A stretch of DNA of 64,000 nt from Astropecten irregularis (GCA_963971285.1 OZ020261.1:372001-436000), one strand, 5' to 3'. Shown: positions 36,840 through 48,292, counted from the first letter of the stretch. Translations and numbers: made by a program. The notes: generated by a model not told the origin, from the letters alone.

Positions 36840-37155
36840 AATAGTGACCGGGGGAACGGGAGGGGGTGGTGCGGTGGGGACGAGGAGGGGATGGTGCGGT
36901 GGGGACGAGGAGGGGTGGACAGTGTGGGGGGAGGGGAGGGGATGGTGCGGTGGGGACGAGGAGGGGTGGACAGTGTGGGGGGACGGGAGGAAGTGGTGCG
37001 GTGGGGACGAGGAGGGGTGGACAATGTGGGGGGACGGGAGGGGGTGGTGCGGTGGGGACGAGGAGGGGATGGTGCGGTGGGGACGAGGAGGGGTGAACAG
37101 TGTGGGGGGAGGGGAGGGGATGGTGCGGTGGGGACGAGGAGGGAGGGGGCGGTGC
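36840..37155. repeat. G-rich minisatellite
   Basis: Tandem units containing GGTGCGGTGGGGACGAGGAG and TGGACAGTGTGGGGGGA, about 65 bp each with a shorter variant. Many runs of three or more G on the plus strand make G-quadruplex formation plausible. The apparent Gly- and Pro-rich frames are artefacts of this repeat. Confidence 0.88.
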
Positions 37156-37239
37156 GATGATCCGATAAACTGTCAATACAATGTAAATTCAGGTATGAAG
37201 CGTATCAGCTCACAAACATAACCATTTTTAATGTTTAAA

Positions 37240-38200
37240 TATAGGTTTTCCCGCACATTTTATGTTTTTTTCATTCAATTTCCAAAGCGGTTAACTTCAA
37301 TTTGGTCTCGGAGATTCCTAACCTTGCATATCTCAATGTTCAATTTCGTCTTTGGTCCCCCATTTTGACACTTTGATCAACCAATTTTATTTGCCACTCA
37401 TTTTTATCAAAAACAATTCAATTTCGTCATTTTGCAATGAAATTCGTATAAATTTCATCTAAATACGTCACATGATTATATGCCGTCCTTCATTATTTTA
37501 CGTTTCATCGTTTCATGTTCACTTTAAAAGTTTAAACATTACTTTCTAGTGGCGGAGGAATATTTTGTCTGACGAAATGAGAATTTAGCATGTATGATGT
37601 GCTTTTCAAAAATAATGTTAGCCTATATGTGAATACATTCAGATCGGTATTCTTGTTTTGATGTGAAATTACGAATACAAAGTATTTAGCCCTGCTTATT
37701 TCTGGTATGCAAACTAAAAAAAACATCTTTCCTCTGTTTTTCCGGCAAAATAAAAACCGAAAAGCACATCATACATGGTAAATTCGCATTTCGGGTATGT
37801 TTCTGCGTCAGACAAGGTATTCTTCCGACACTAGAAAGTACTATTTAGTGAAAAATGACTGACGATGAAACGTAAAAAAAAAAAAATGAAGAACGACATA
37901 ATTTATAATCATATGACGATAGACCTATTTGACATTTATACGAATTTCAGTGAAAAATGACGAAATTGACAAGTTCGTCTATCATTGATTTCGTTTGGCA
38001 ACTGCGGTGCAATTGAATTTTATTTGATCAAAATTTTATGAAATTGGCAAATATATAAAATTAGTTGTCAGTGTCAAAATGGGGACTAAAGACGAAATTG
38101 AACATGGGATATGCAAGGTAATGAATCTTCGATATAAAATTGAAGTTAACCGCTTTGGAAATTGAATGAAAAATGTTTTAAAATCTTCGGGAAAACTTAT
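37240..38200. mobile_element. foldback element, about 950 bp, in the first intron
   Basis: Arms of several hundred bases. CATTCAATTTCCAAAGCGG and TTAACTTCAATTTGG at the left are inverted at the right as AATTGAAGTTAACCGCTTTG and GGAAATTGAATG. CAATTTCGTCTTTGGTCCCC pairs with GGGGACTAAAGACGAAATTG. CTAGTGGCGGAGGAATATTT and AGGTATTCTTCCGACACTAG flank the middle. No transposase. Confidence 0.8.
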
Positions 38201-38332
38201 AATAGGCCTATAATAATAACGCGACCGTATGTAATATGAACTGTGTACTGTAATATTAATAATTAATGAATAAATAGATATAATTTGTCATTCTCTCTCC
38301 TTTCCAGAAAAAAAGTCATACAGCAGACAACA

Positions 38333-41300
38333 ATGGCACAGGTATTGATTTCTTTTCAAGTTCCATTTTTCTTCTCAATCATTATTTGTTCTTTTTTGAG
38401 GGCATATTGGCATGTGCGATCTGGCCAAACTTTGCTTGTTATGCAGACCATTATTATAATATTATTGTATGCAGCGTTACTTTATTCGTGAAACTGGAAC
38501 TTGTGACTATTTCATCAGACTTTTGTTTTGTTCCAGATTACTATTTCGTTTTACCTCAAAATAAACGGGTTCCCGTTTACCTGTTCATTTACTATAAATG
38601 TATTTTTTGCTCCCTTAAACAGCATCAAACACGAAAGAAATCAAGGAAGCGACCTCAACAGCATACCCTGTTTTCCTATGGGGTACATACTTTATCTGGA
38701 GTCCGTGGCAAACGACCAAGACCATGTTCAGAAGCTGAAGGTGTGTTTTGAAACTGTAATCACTTGGGCAAGTTCAAGGTTACTTCAAGGGTCGGGCGCA
38801 TGGTGAAAGTTGATTTTGGGATTTTAAAAGTTACCTGATTTTGATTAATGTAACTTGTTGAATGTTACAATGTATAAACATTTCCAAAAATAATAATTCC
38901 GTTCTTCTGTGTGGGGCCTAAATACATGTACCACATCCTTTTTACAGATGGACCAATGGCACGTGCTCTACGGGATTCTGCTTTGGAGTCTAGCCGGAAA
39001 AATGCAAGATACCAAACTTACAAAGACCGCTTGCTACAAAACATGGATGCCGTCAGCATGGTACTCAGACAAGATGTGCCGGGTGATGGAAACTGCTTTT
39101 ACTACTGTGTACTGGATCAGATGGAACGACTAAGGATGGGATGTGGGAAAAAGCAAAGAACGGCTTCCAGCCTGAGAACTGACGTTGTTTCCTTCTTAGC
39201 TAATGTGGTTAGTGGGACTGGATATCTTTATATTTGAAAAGCACGAAATGCACAAATCGGGCCGTTTGTTTTCTTTCTGAAAGCTTTTTACCAGGAAAAC
39301 AATATTAAGGTCGCGCAAAACATTTTTAGGGTGATAGGATATTGCAATCTTATTGCCTTATGATAACACGCTTGCATGTTAGATTTCTGAAATTGGCACT
39401 ATATTTAAACCAAAAAAGGAATCCGTGATAGATAATCAAAAGTGTAAAGTTTTAATTTGGAATTTAACAAATACATTCCATACCTGACACTCAGTGCAAA
39501 ATTACGTCGCTCTTTCGTTGTCTGCTGTCAACTATACGCAGTCTGATTGTTCTTTCATCCATTTTATAACAGGATGAAAAGGACCCACTTAAGCCTTTTG
39601 CAACTGAAAGGTTTTTGTCTGAAACGAAGAAGGATGGGATTTGGGCCGACCATGTTATCATCCAGGCAATGGCGAGAATGCTCCATAGAGACATATGGGT
39701 GGTTACCAGTTGCCAGTCCTTGACCGAAAGGGGAAATCTCATCGAGAAGATTCCAAGTGGACATAAAGGAGACCCAATGATTTTGGGTCATCTCGGCCAA
39801 CTTCATTATTGGAGTTTAGGTAAGCGTTTATTATATATAATACGTATAGAATGAACTATAAAACACATTTTTACAAATATGAAGTATTCTATACATATTT
39901 CTTTTCTTAACCAACAGAACCGAAATCAATGTCAATGACTCGAAGTGACTTCCCACCACTATCTCCGTCGACTACGACACCGACACAGCCTCCGCCATCT
40001 CCATGGCCTGAGACCCAAACCCAAGCTCCGTCATCTCCGTGGCCCGAGACCCCACCACAAGCTCCGCCATCTCCGTGGCCTGAGACCCAAACACAGCCTT
40101 CGCCATCTCCGTCACCTGAGGCCCCACCACAAGCTCCGCCATCTCCGTGGCCTGAGACCCAAACACAGCCTCCGACATCTCCTTCGCCCGAGACCCCACC
40201 ACAAGCTCCGCCATCTCCGTGGCCTGAGACCCAAACACAGCCTCCGCCATCTCCGTCACCTGAGGCCCCACCACAAGCTCCGCCATCTCCGCGGCCTGAA
40301 ACCCAAACACAGCCTCCGCCATCTCCTTCGCCCGAGACCCCACCACAAGCTCCGCCATCTCCGTGGCCTGAGACCCAAACACAGCCTCCGCCATCTCCGT
40401 CGCCCGAGACCCCACCACAAGCTCCGCCATCTCCGTGGCCTGAGACCCCACCACAAGCTCCGCCATCTCCGTGGCCTGAGACCCAAACACAGCCTCCGCC
40501 ATCTCCGTCACCTGAGGCCCCACCACAAGCTCCGCCATCTCCGTGGCCTGAGATCACACCACAAGCTCCGCCATCTCCGTCGCCTGAGACCCAAACACAG
40601 CCTCCGCCATCTCCGTCGCCTGAGACCCCACCACAAGCTCCGCCATCTCCGTGGCCTGAGACCACACCACAAGCTCCGCCATCTCCGTCGCCTGAGACCC
40701 CACCACAAGCTTCGCCATCTTCATCGCCTGTTTTGCCAACGTCTCATCATCAGTTTGAAAGTCCACCAAATGACCTTGGTTTATTCATCGGTGAAAAAAG
40801 GGTAAGTTTCATCAAAAACACTGCAAAAAACAATGACAAAAAACTATTGTTAATGTGCATTGAAAAACCTCAAAATCACTCCTTAATGTCCTTTATAAAA
40901 TATGACCATCGATTGCGCCACTACCTAACTTTGTTTTTAGGTATCGCGAAACCTAATAATAAAATTGATAATGAAAAAATAATAATAATGATCGAGTGAA
41001 CAATGACCCTTTGAGTAGCTTAATCAGTTGCAGCATATTTCCTGCTGCTACATATAGGGATCTTTCTACATCTTACTTACAATGATTTTTTATTTCTTAC
41101 AATTACCTTTTCTTTCCAGCAGCTTGATAATGCTACTCGAGTTCGACTCCTCCGTCATACTTGGGTGCCCGAAAAAGATTATCATTTTCCAGTGGACGGC
41201 AAGCGAAACCTGAAATTTCAACATCGGTGGCTTCAGCGTTGGCCGTGGCTTGTTTACAGCTCGTCAAAACATGGTGCGTTTTGCAAACAATGTGTCTTGT

Positions 41301-43982
41301 TTGCGCCAGCCAATGTCGGAGGTCAACGACTCCGAAAGTTAGTGGCGGAGCCCTACACCAATTGGGGCAAGGCTATTGAGAATTTCACAGCACATGAAAA
41401 ACTGGAGTACCATAAGGCATGTATGGCAAGTGCTATTCGATTTCTGAGCATAGCCGAACAGAAGGAGACATCAATACGATATCAAGTGGACAGAGCGGCC
41501 AGAAAACAAGTGGAAGAGAATCGGAGACGAGTTCGCCCCATCATAGACACGATAGTCTTATGTGGAAGACAGGGGCTAGCACTCAGAGGACACCGAGATT
41601 CTGGCATGCTGAACTCTGACAAAGAACCGTTGGCGAATGAGGGGAATTTTAGAGCTCTCCTCCGTTATCGTTTACAGGCTGGTGACCAGGTTTTAAAGAC
41701 TCACTTAGAAAACTGCAATCGGAATTCTTCGTACCTGAGTCCCAGGATCCAAAACGACATAGTCAACTGTTGTAACATGGAAATTCGAGACAAAATTGTA
41801 AAACGGATAAATGCTGCCAAATGCTTCTCTGTGTTGGCCGACGAAACCACCGATGTGTCAAATGTGGAACAGTTTTCCCTGTGTGCGAGATACGTCGACG
41901 AACAGATGTGCCTGCGTGAAGACTTTATGCAATTCGTACCTATATACGACATGACTGGTAAAAATCTTGCCAAAGTATTGATGGAGAGTCTGAAGGGGTA
42001 TGGGGTCGACCTCCAGTACCTTCGTGGTCAGGGTTACGACGGGGCGGCCGCAATGAGCGGTCGATTTAAAGGTGTACAGACTCACATTTCACAAGAGTAC
42101 CCAAATGCCCCTTATGTGCACTGCGCGGCGCACAGTCTTAACCTGGCGGTGTCTGGGTCATGTGATGAGCGTCCAATAAAAGCCTGTCTGGGAACAATAA
42201 CAAGTGTTTACAACTTCTTTAACACTGCCAAGCGTCAAGCTGTACTTCAGCAGAAGGTAGAGAACGTGAGAGCACCCAATCAACGTGTGCAGAAACTTAA
42301 GCAAATGTGCCCAACAAGATGGATAGCCAGACATGATTCGGTATTGACATTTTTGGAATTGCTTCTTCCAGTAGTAGACTCACTGGAATCTATTTCAGAG
42401 TGGCAAGACAGAGTCTCATCTGCGAATGCTTCCCAGCTCCTCTGCGCTATTAGGCATACAGAATTCATAGTTTCTCTCCATGTACTCGCAAAGGTGTTTT
42501 CGAAGAGCCTGCCACTATGTAGAGACTTACAGAAAGAAGCGACTGATCTTGTTGCCGCAATGGCATCTGCAAAAATACTCGAAGAAGCCCTGTTAGAGAT
42601 GAGATGCAAAGCAGACGTAGACTTTAACGACATATTTCTCCAGGCTACCAAGACATGTGATGCAGTTGGGGTGACTGTAACTCGTCCAAGACTTGCAGGA
42701 AGGCAAACACAACGAAACAATGTGCAAACAAGCTCATCGGAAGAGTATTTCAGAATTGCTGTCTTTCTGCCATTTGTGGATCATTTCTTAAGCGAACTGA
42801 ATATCAGATTCTTAAGTCATGAGACCCTCCTTACAAGCTTCATGTGCTTGTTGCCATCTGAACAATCCCTGAAGGATTCTATGAGGCCATCACGCGAACA
42901 ATTGAAACAGCTACAGTCGCTTGTAGAAAAGTATACAGCTGACCTCGGTGGCAACCATCTTGCGGCTGAAGGCGAACTAGAAATCTGGTACCGCCTCGTC
43001 TCAAAATTAGACAACAAGCCCAAAAATGCACTGGAAGCGCTTTTGGCTTGCGACAAGATCAATCTCCCCTCTGTGCATATCCTGCTCAAAATACTTGCAA
43101 CTCTTCCAGTGTCGACAAGCTCCACTGAAAGGTATGATTTTGATTTTTAATTGTACAGTGCACTTTACAAAAGTCTATTGGATTACCCCGGTATGCAACG
43201 TGTTATTTTAAAAGGGACACAGTGCAAGCGCAATGATTTTTCCTAGAGGATCCCTTCAGGGATTGACGTAAATTCATAAATTTTGGTCATTCGACAGTGC
43301 TTAAAACAAGTGCGTGTAAATAGCTCGAGCACTGATCAAAACGAAAACTTCACACAATGAAAGAAATGCTAATCACACAAGGGACTTTTTAAATAAAAAC
43401 AGAGTCGAAAATTCGCAATTTAGATCATTTAAAACGATTATCAGAAGACTTAAACATAGTATAAATTCACTGCAAAGACACAAAAAACAAGGTTCATGTA
43501 ATATTTCTTTACAATAATACTTGAACCTCGCAATATTTGGGGGGGGGGGGAGGGGGGAATGATAATACACGCCACCCCCTCCCCCCACCTCAAATATTGG
43601 GGGGACATAATTATCTCCCCATCCCCCGGGATCGACACCCATGGACTGGTATTTTTATGATATGATGTAATTGATAAGGCACGTCAATAAAAGTAATACT
43701 CTCTAGTTGGAGTGTTCCTAAAAAAGTGATGAAAAAAGTGCAGTGAAAATGGGCGAATCTTAAAAACTAATCCGTAGATTTTGGTTCCTTTATTTCTTCT
43801 TCTGAAGGTCTTTTTCAACACTAAAACGGCTGAAAACGTACTTGAGAAACACCATGGGACAGGATCGCCTGAACGGCTTGGCAATGCTGAACATTCACCG
43901 GGAAACAGACATAAATGCAGAAGAAATCATCAACCGCCTTGCAGCAGATGCACCCAGAAGACTAAATTTCCGCCTCACATGA
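38333..43982 (+). CDS. OTU protease - proline-rich linker - hAT transposase fusion, 7 coding exons
   Basis: Predicted 1234-aa protein. Coding exons: 38333-38341, 38623-38740, 38948-39207, 39573-39819, 39918-40801, 41120-43131, 43808-43982. All introns are GT..AG and every junction keeps phase (3705 nt in total). Residues 7-13 (RKKSRKR) look like a nuclear localisation signal. Residues about 75-211 form an OTU cysteine-protease domain with DGNC at 89-92 (nucleophile C92) and candidate catalytic H207 in QLHYWSL. Residues about 225-490 are the repetitive Pro-rich linker. From about 530 a TTF-type zinc finger follows (C561-x2-C564, later HEKLEYH). Then comes the RNase-H-like hAT core: LADETTD with D747, GYDGAAAMSGRFKGVQ with D813, VHCAAHSLNLAVS and CPTRWIARHDS. 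The C-terminal dimerisation motif PVSTSSTER-SFSTLKRLK spans the last intron. The start has context ACAACAATGG. A host gene derived from a transposase is the main alternative, but the flanking inverted ends argue for a transposon gene. Confidence 0.85.
39990..40735 (+). repeat. in-frame 36-bp coding minisatellite
   Basis: About 20 copies of a 36-bp unit, alternating between types encoding APPSPWPETQTQ and PPPSPSPETPPQ. Because the unit is a multiple of three, the array keeps the transposase frame open and only changes linker length. The other five frames are also largely open, giving spurious ORFs on both strands. Confidence 0.93.
43132..43807 (+). other. last intron of the transposase gene, with a G/C-tract foldback
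   Basis: Donor AAAG|GTATGA and acceptor TTCTGAAG|G splice codon AG-G (Arg1177) inside the conserved STER-SFSTLKRLK motif, confirming the intron. At about 43530-43650 the intron carries a small palindrome: CAATATTTGGGGGG against CCCCCACCTCAAATATTGGG. Confidence 0.75.
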
Positions 43983-45239
43983 ATGAAAACGATTGAGCAA
44001 ACCTACCATGATTCGCATTTGAGTTGTCCAAATTCTTCCTCAACATTTCCCTTGCTATAGACCTTTTTCACGGTGCATCCATCCCCATTCAAAGCAGTGT
44101 AATCAAACCGAGGCTTGGATTCGAAATAGTCTGGTACCCGTTTTCTTTTGGGGAATTTGTGTTATCTTTTTCAACGGGTATACAAGGAAGGCGACAAACA
44201 TGGATGCGCCGTGAAAAAGGCGTTATACGCATTGCTGCATGACAACAAATCTGTAGTTAAGTTTGGCCAAAAATCCTTGAGTTCGTTCGTGTACTTTTGC
44301 ACACAACCACCAACGCAAACGTGATGCCCCGATTTACGTCAAACCACTCGCAAAGATTTATGCTAATTAGGCCCCTACTCGGGAAAATTCCACATAACAA
44401 GTCGTAGACACTCGTGCTTTGTCCGTCAACGCCGCAAAAAAAAGTATGACGGTACAATTCCGCCATCGCCGTTCATGCAACGTTCATAGCGCGGCATTTA
44501 TCCATATTATTATAACAGTCGTTTATGTGTATCTCTCCACGAAGTTCGTCGCGGTCCACGACTTGACAGTCACGTCCAACTACCAATATTCATACATACA
44601 ATGCTATATTATAATTATGTACATGTATAACGTTGTCATAGGGAGGGCCAATTTTATTGAGAATCATCCATTACAAGTATCGGCCTAGTGGTGTCTTTCT
44701 GCCGCTTTGTTTAATTTGACATATCGGGTCACCGGGTGTGAATATTGTCAAGTTTCGCGGTTGCGTAAAAATATTTCTTTGTTACGGGGCGTGAATGTTT
44801 TTTTTTGTAAGGGCTGCCAGGTAACCGGTAAAAAAAGTCATACCCCATGTCAAACATATAATATTCACCTGACAATAAACGAGCATTGACACTAGACAAA
44901 ATTGGCCATGTTTCTTCAAATTCATTTCATTCATTAATTTTCTTCAAAGAAATTTTATGGCGGAATGATTATTTCCGTTTGATCCTGCGTCTAAATTTTG
45001 CCATCCCAAAAAATAAGATCCAGTTAATTGGTCGAATGTGTGTAAAATCTGAAATTAAAAATGCAAAGAAAAAAATCCCATTCTATTTCCATGACAAAAA
45101 GCTATCAAAAAAAGGGCCATGAAATGCTCTAAAATGCATCACAGAGCATCTAATACCCAATTTTTTTCGGGGCCCTTAAGCGGGCCCCGAACCCCACGCC
45201 TTGGCTTCGCATTTTTTTTAACACCCCCCTTAACAAAAT
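43983..45239 (+). other. 3' part of the transposon, no further gene
   Basis: Downstream of the TGA at 43980 only short frames are seen. The last 80 bp hold GGGGCCCTTAAGCGGGCCCC, a palindrome near the right end that may belong to the subterminal region. Confidence 0.5.
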
Positions 45240-45255
45240 CCTGCGTACGCCACTG
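45240..45255 (-). repeat. right terminal inverted repeat of the transposon
   Basis: CCTGCGTACGCCACTG; inverted it reads CAGTGGCGTACGCAGG. Confidence 0.78.
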
Positions 45256-46133
45256 TTTGGTAGCATACCGAAACAGACATTTTCACAGATTTACCTATAA
45301 CGTACAGGTTATTAAGATGGTGATGGTAGATATATGCTGTTAATTTTTTTTCTGCCTGAAATGCTGTATTTATCCAGAAAAGAGTAAAACCAGTAACCAA
45401 AATTATTTTGGATCTTTTGTGATCAAACATATAAGAAAAAACACTTAAGAAATACTGTGGCCATTCTTCACTGTTTTCTCAAAAAGTGGGCACCGTATGG
45501 GACTGAAATTTTCACACACGACTATTTTTCTTGACATTTTTGCCTATGAATCTGTATTTCTTTGACAAAAACCAGAGTATGATAATACCTTTAAGCAGCT
45601 CTATGAAATTACCCCCAGACCATTAGGCCACAGCACCCCACTGTGTGAAAAAAACAACTTCTCGGAACAATTTAGTATCTTGGAGGAATCTTCCACTCTC
45701 GGCTGCAATCTGTGACCAAATGCCCCAGCTTTAATATGATGAGGTCTGTGAGATGCTGCCCTGCATATCGTAAGGACAGGAAAATAACACCAGACCAATT
45801 TCCTCTCGTTTTGTGAATCTGTCAAACCAGACCATTTCAAGCACTTTGCTTCGCCATTAAGCTAAAATTGTACGCAGTATAAAGTGCAAAATGCCCTAAG
45901 CGTGTCGCGCCTATGACGCCAGATGTGGCTTTCATGGCTTTTTTCCAAACTTAGGCTCAGGCTACGACTAAGGCTTCAAAAGACCTAAAACGACTTCAGG
46001 TTCTGAATTATTTCTTAATGTAAGAAGATAAGAACCGTGCAGACACTCTGTAAACATAATTAAAAACATAAATGCGTGGCAAATTCCCAAACACTGATTG
46101 CTGGGTAAATAGTATTCATTGCATACATGTTAA

Positions 46134-46473
46134 AGGTATAGTACCGGATTGGTAACATACCCAAACAGAAATGTTCACATATTTACGTATAACTTTTAGG
46201 GTATGAAGATGGTGCTGGTAGAAACATACCGTCACAATATATTTGCTTGAAAATTGAAATGTTGTATTTAACCAGAAATTGGTAAAACAACGACCAAAAC
46301 CAGTTTTGATCTCGGGGTAAGATCAACAATTGAGACAAGTTTTTGGTATTTTCTCGTGACTCAGATGTCCGGTTGAGCTCAAATTGTCACAGGTTTATCA
46401 TTTCATGCACATGCCAGATGAGACAAAGTGTGCGTGCCGTGTTCGGTGACCTTTACTAATCGTGTATTATACC
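46134..46473 (+). mobile_element. TTAA-type MITE B2, complete
   Basis: TTAA at 46130-46133 and 46474-46477. Ends AGGTATAGTACCGGATTGG and AATCGTGTATTATACC. Interior GATCTCGGGGTAAGATC as at 30203. Confidence 0.82.
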
Positions 46474-46499
46474 TTAAATGTTTCACAATATGTTTCGAG

Positions 46500-46885
46500 T
46501 AGTGCTGGGATTTTTATCCGGTTAGAGATTAACCGACCCGGATTAATTACACATTTTCACTAATCGTTAACCGAAACTGAAAGGAAAAAAGGGACCGTTG
46601 GCTCATGCTCAACAACCCAAAACGTGTAAACTGTAGAATTTCAGCCAGTTATATTGTCCATTTTGCCAAGTAGAAACATTTCACATACATGATGAAAAAG
46701 AAACATTGTGTACTTTGATCTAAATGTTTGATCTTAGGAATAACATTGTAAAAAGCATTCTGAAAGTGAGGATCACATGAAGACGTAAATCGCACACGTT
46801 GCACGTGATAACAAAGGTTAACCGTTAACCTGGAAAATTTTAATCCGTAACCGGATATTAAATTACCCGATTTTGCCCAGCACTA
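46500..46885. mobile_element. hAT-type MITE with perfect 8-bp target duplication
   Basis: TAGTGCTGGGATTTTTATCC at the left and TTTTGCCCAGCACTA at the right are flanked by identical GTTTCGAG (46492-46499 and 46886-46893). Internal inverted TTAACCG and CGGTTAA motifs. 386 bp, non-coding. The intact duplication implies a fairly recent insertion. Confidence 0.88.
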
Positions 46886-47143
46886 GTTTCGAGCTCCAGA
46901 CAGATACGAGTGCGACGAACCTTGCCTCGCTACAGAATCCGTTTAGTCAACCACGCCCACGTTATCAGAATAAGAGTAAACGTCTGCGGTTATTGGTTCC
47001 TATGAAACAGCATATCTGTCTGGACAGATAGGCCTACTGCATGGTTTATTCATCACGTCGTCGAACGATGGAAAAGATCGGGGAAACCCCCTCCCCCACC
47101 CTCCTTTCCCTGAATATAACAATGCAGATTAATATTCGTTTAA

Positions 47144-47493
47144 AGGTAGTATCATACTTTGGTAAGAAACCAAAACAAAAATTTTCAAAGATTTACGTAT
47201 AACTTACAGGATATGAAGATGGTAAGAAACATCCGTTAAAATTGTTCCGCCTGAAATGGTGTATTTATCCAGAAATTAGTCAAACAACGACCGAAAATCT
47301 TTTTGATCTTTTAAAAGATCAAAAATAAAACAGAAAAGACTTAAGAAAAACTGTGGCTGTTTTCACTGTTTTCTCAAAAAGTGGGCACCGTATGGAACTG
47401 AAATTTCCAAAGATGACTGTAATTGTATCTGTCTTGATATTTATGCCCATGAATCTGTATTTCTTTGATAAAAACCAAAGTATGATATTACCT
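47144..47493. mobile_element. TTAA-type MITE B, complete
   Basis: TTAA at 47140-47143 and 47494-47497. Ends AGGTAGTATCATACTTTGG and CCAAAGTATGATATTACCT. 350 bp. Confidence 0.85.
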
Positions 47494-47554
47494 TTAAGCT
47501 AAAACGCCGAGCTTTACAACGGTATAGGCCCTATATTCTAAAATGCTATCACCC

Positions 47555-47720
47555 AGTTTAATGCTTGGAGTTAGGTGGGCCTGACGTTTCGATCCTAGCA
47601 TAAACTTGAGGCCTTCGTAACTTCAAGCATTCTATATTATTATTTCAAGTCATTATTTTGGCTCATGAGCAGTTTGCATCGGTTGATTACTTGTATTTCT
47701 TGTACATCCTGTTTATGTAC
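47555..47720. repeat. dispersed repeat F, foldback copy
   Basis: AATGCTTGGAGTTAGGTGGG, CCTGACGTTTCGATCCTAGC then GTAACTTCAAGCATTCTATA and GCTCATGAGCAGTTTGCA. Confidence 0.55.
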
Positions 47721-48292
47721 GGTAAAAACAAAAAGACGTCCAGTGTTTAAGCAACGGTGAAACGATTTTAAGTCACATGTGTTAGGCGTTTATTTATGCA
47801 TATCAAACAAGACGTCTAGGAATAAACTTTCCATAAAACACATAAAGGGCTGGTTACCACTGTCATTCGTTTATGAATGTGTTAATAACTATGATACAAA
47901 ACAGTTAAGTGGCAGTAAGCATTTCAGCATATGGAAAAATGTTCAGATTGCAACGCGTTTCATTTAGGATACTACACAGTAAACGATAAAATGAGTTGAA
48001 ATACGTTGAAAATAATGTAAACATTACAACTGTTCGGAAATCAGTTCAGATACAAGTGGCGTTCAAACTTGATAATATGCTTCCATTCGTGTGTATTATA
48101 GAATGAACGATAGTTTCATAATATTATGATACACACACAAAAGTTCGTGCACTTTCTAACGCCACATCAACAGCTTAACCACAGGTGTATACATCTCATT
48201 TTCTTAATACGTCATAATCCTTGCATACAGTCTGTAATTCGTTCAGAAACACGAGAAAGTTCCAAATGTCAATTTACGATGTCACAAAAGGG
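47721..48292. other. no gene recognised
   Basis: AT-rich; two frames of about 65 codons without domains. Confidence 0.35.

Larger units (their letters stand above)
35838..45255 (+). mobile_element. 9.4-kb hAT-type transposon carrying an OTU-transposase fusion gene
   Basis: The element is bounded by inverted ends CAGGCGCGTACGCAGG (35838-35853) and CCTGCGTACGCCACTG (45240-45255), the latter being CAGTGGCGTACGCAGG inverted. C-rich or G-rich subterminal tracts (GGGGGGTGTT) follow on both sides, a style seen in hAT elements. The disrupted MITE B shows TTTGGTAG at the right junction and TTTGTACTG at the left, which I read as a decayed 8-bp target duplication. Inside are a CpG-rich promoter region with a large hairpin, a noncoding first exon, a G-rich minisatellite, a foldback insertion in the first intron, and the seven-exon gene at 38333-43982. 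All coding frames are open, so the element may be or may recently have been active. Confidence 0.8.
35815..45590. mobile_element. TTAA-type MITE B split by the OTU-hAT transposon
   Basis: The left 23 bp (35815-35837, AGGCAATGTCGTATTTTG..) and right 335 bp (45256-45590, TTTGGTAGCATACCGAAACA ..CCAGAGTATGATAATACCT) together make 358 bp, against 357 bp for the complete copy at 17974. The outer flanks are TTAA on both sides (35811-35814, 45591-45594). This fixes the boundaries of the inserted transposon independently of its own ends. Confidence 0.85.
35167..45617. mobile_element. foldback element C, exploded by nested insertions
   Basis: The left end GTGGCCAATTTCATGG (35167) and right end GCTCTATGAAATTACCCCC (to 45617) are the termini of a C element normally about 230 bp long. 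The C sequence is interrupted by MITE D at a TTAA (35205), resumes at 35640 (GCATGAAGTCTTCCTTGATC..GCTTAAGCAAATTGTGTGC), and is interrupted again by MITE B at a TTAA (35811-35814) until 45591-45594. The last part of C then follows. Confidence 0.78.

Noticed and set aside
36694..37221. Pro-rich and Gly-rich frames of up to 160 aa
   Set aside because: Products of the G-rich minisatellite; no consistent reading frame across units.
39907..40665. 252-aa minus-strand Gly/Asp-rich frame and 286-aa His/Arg-rich plus frame
   Set aside because: Shadows of the in-frame 36-bp coding repeat of the transposase gene.
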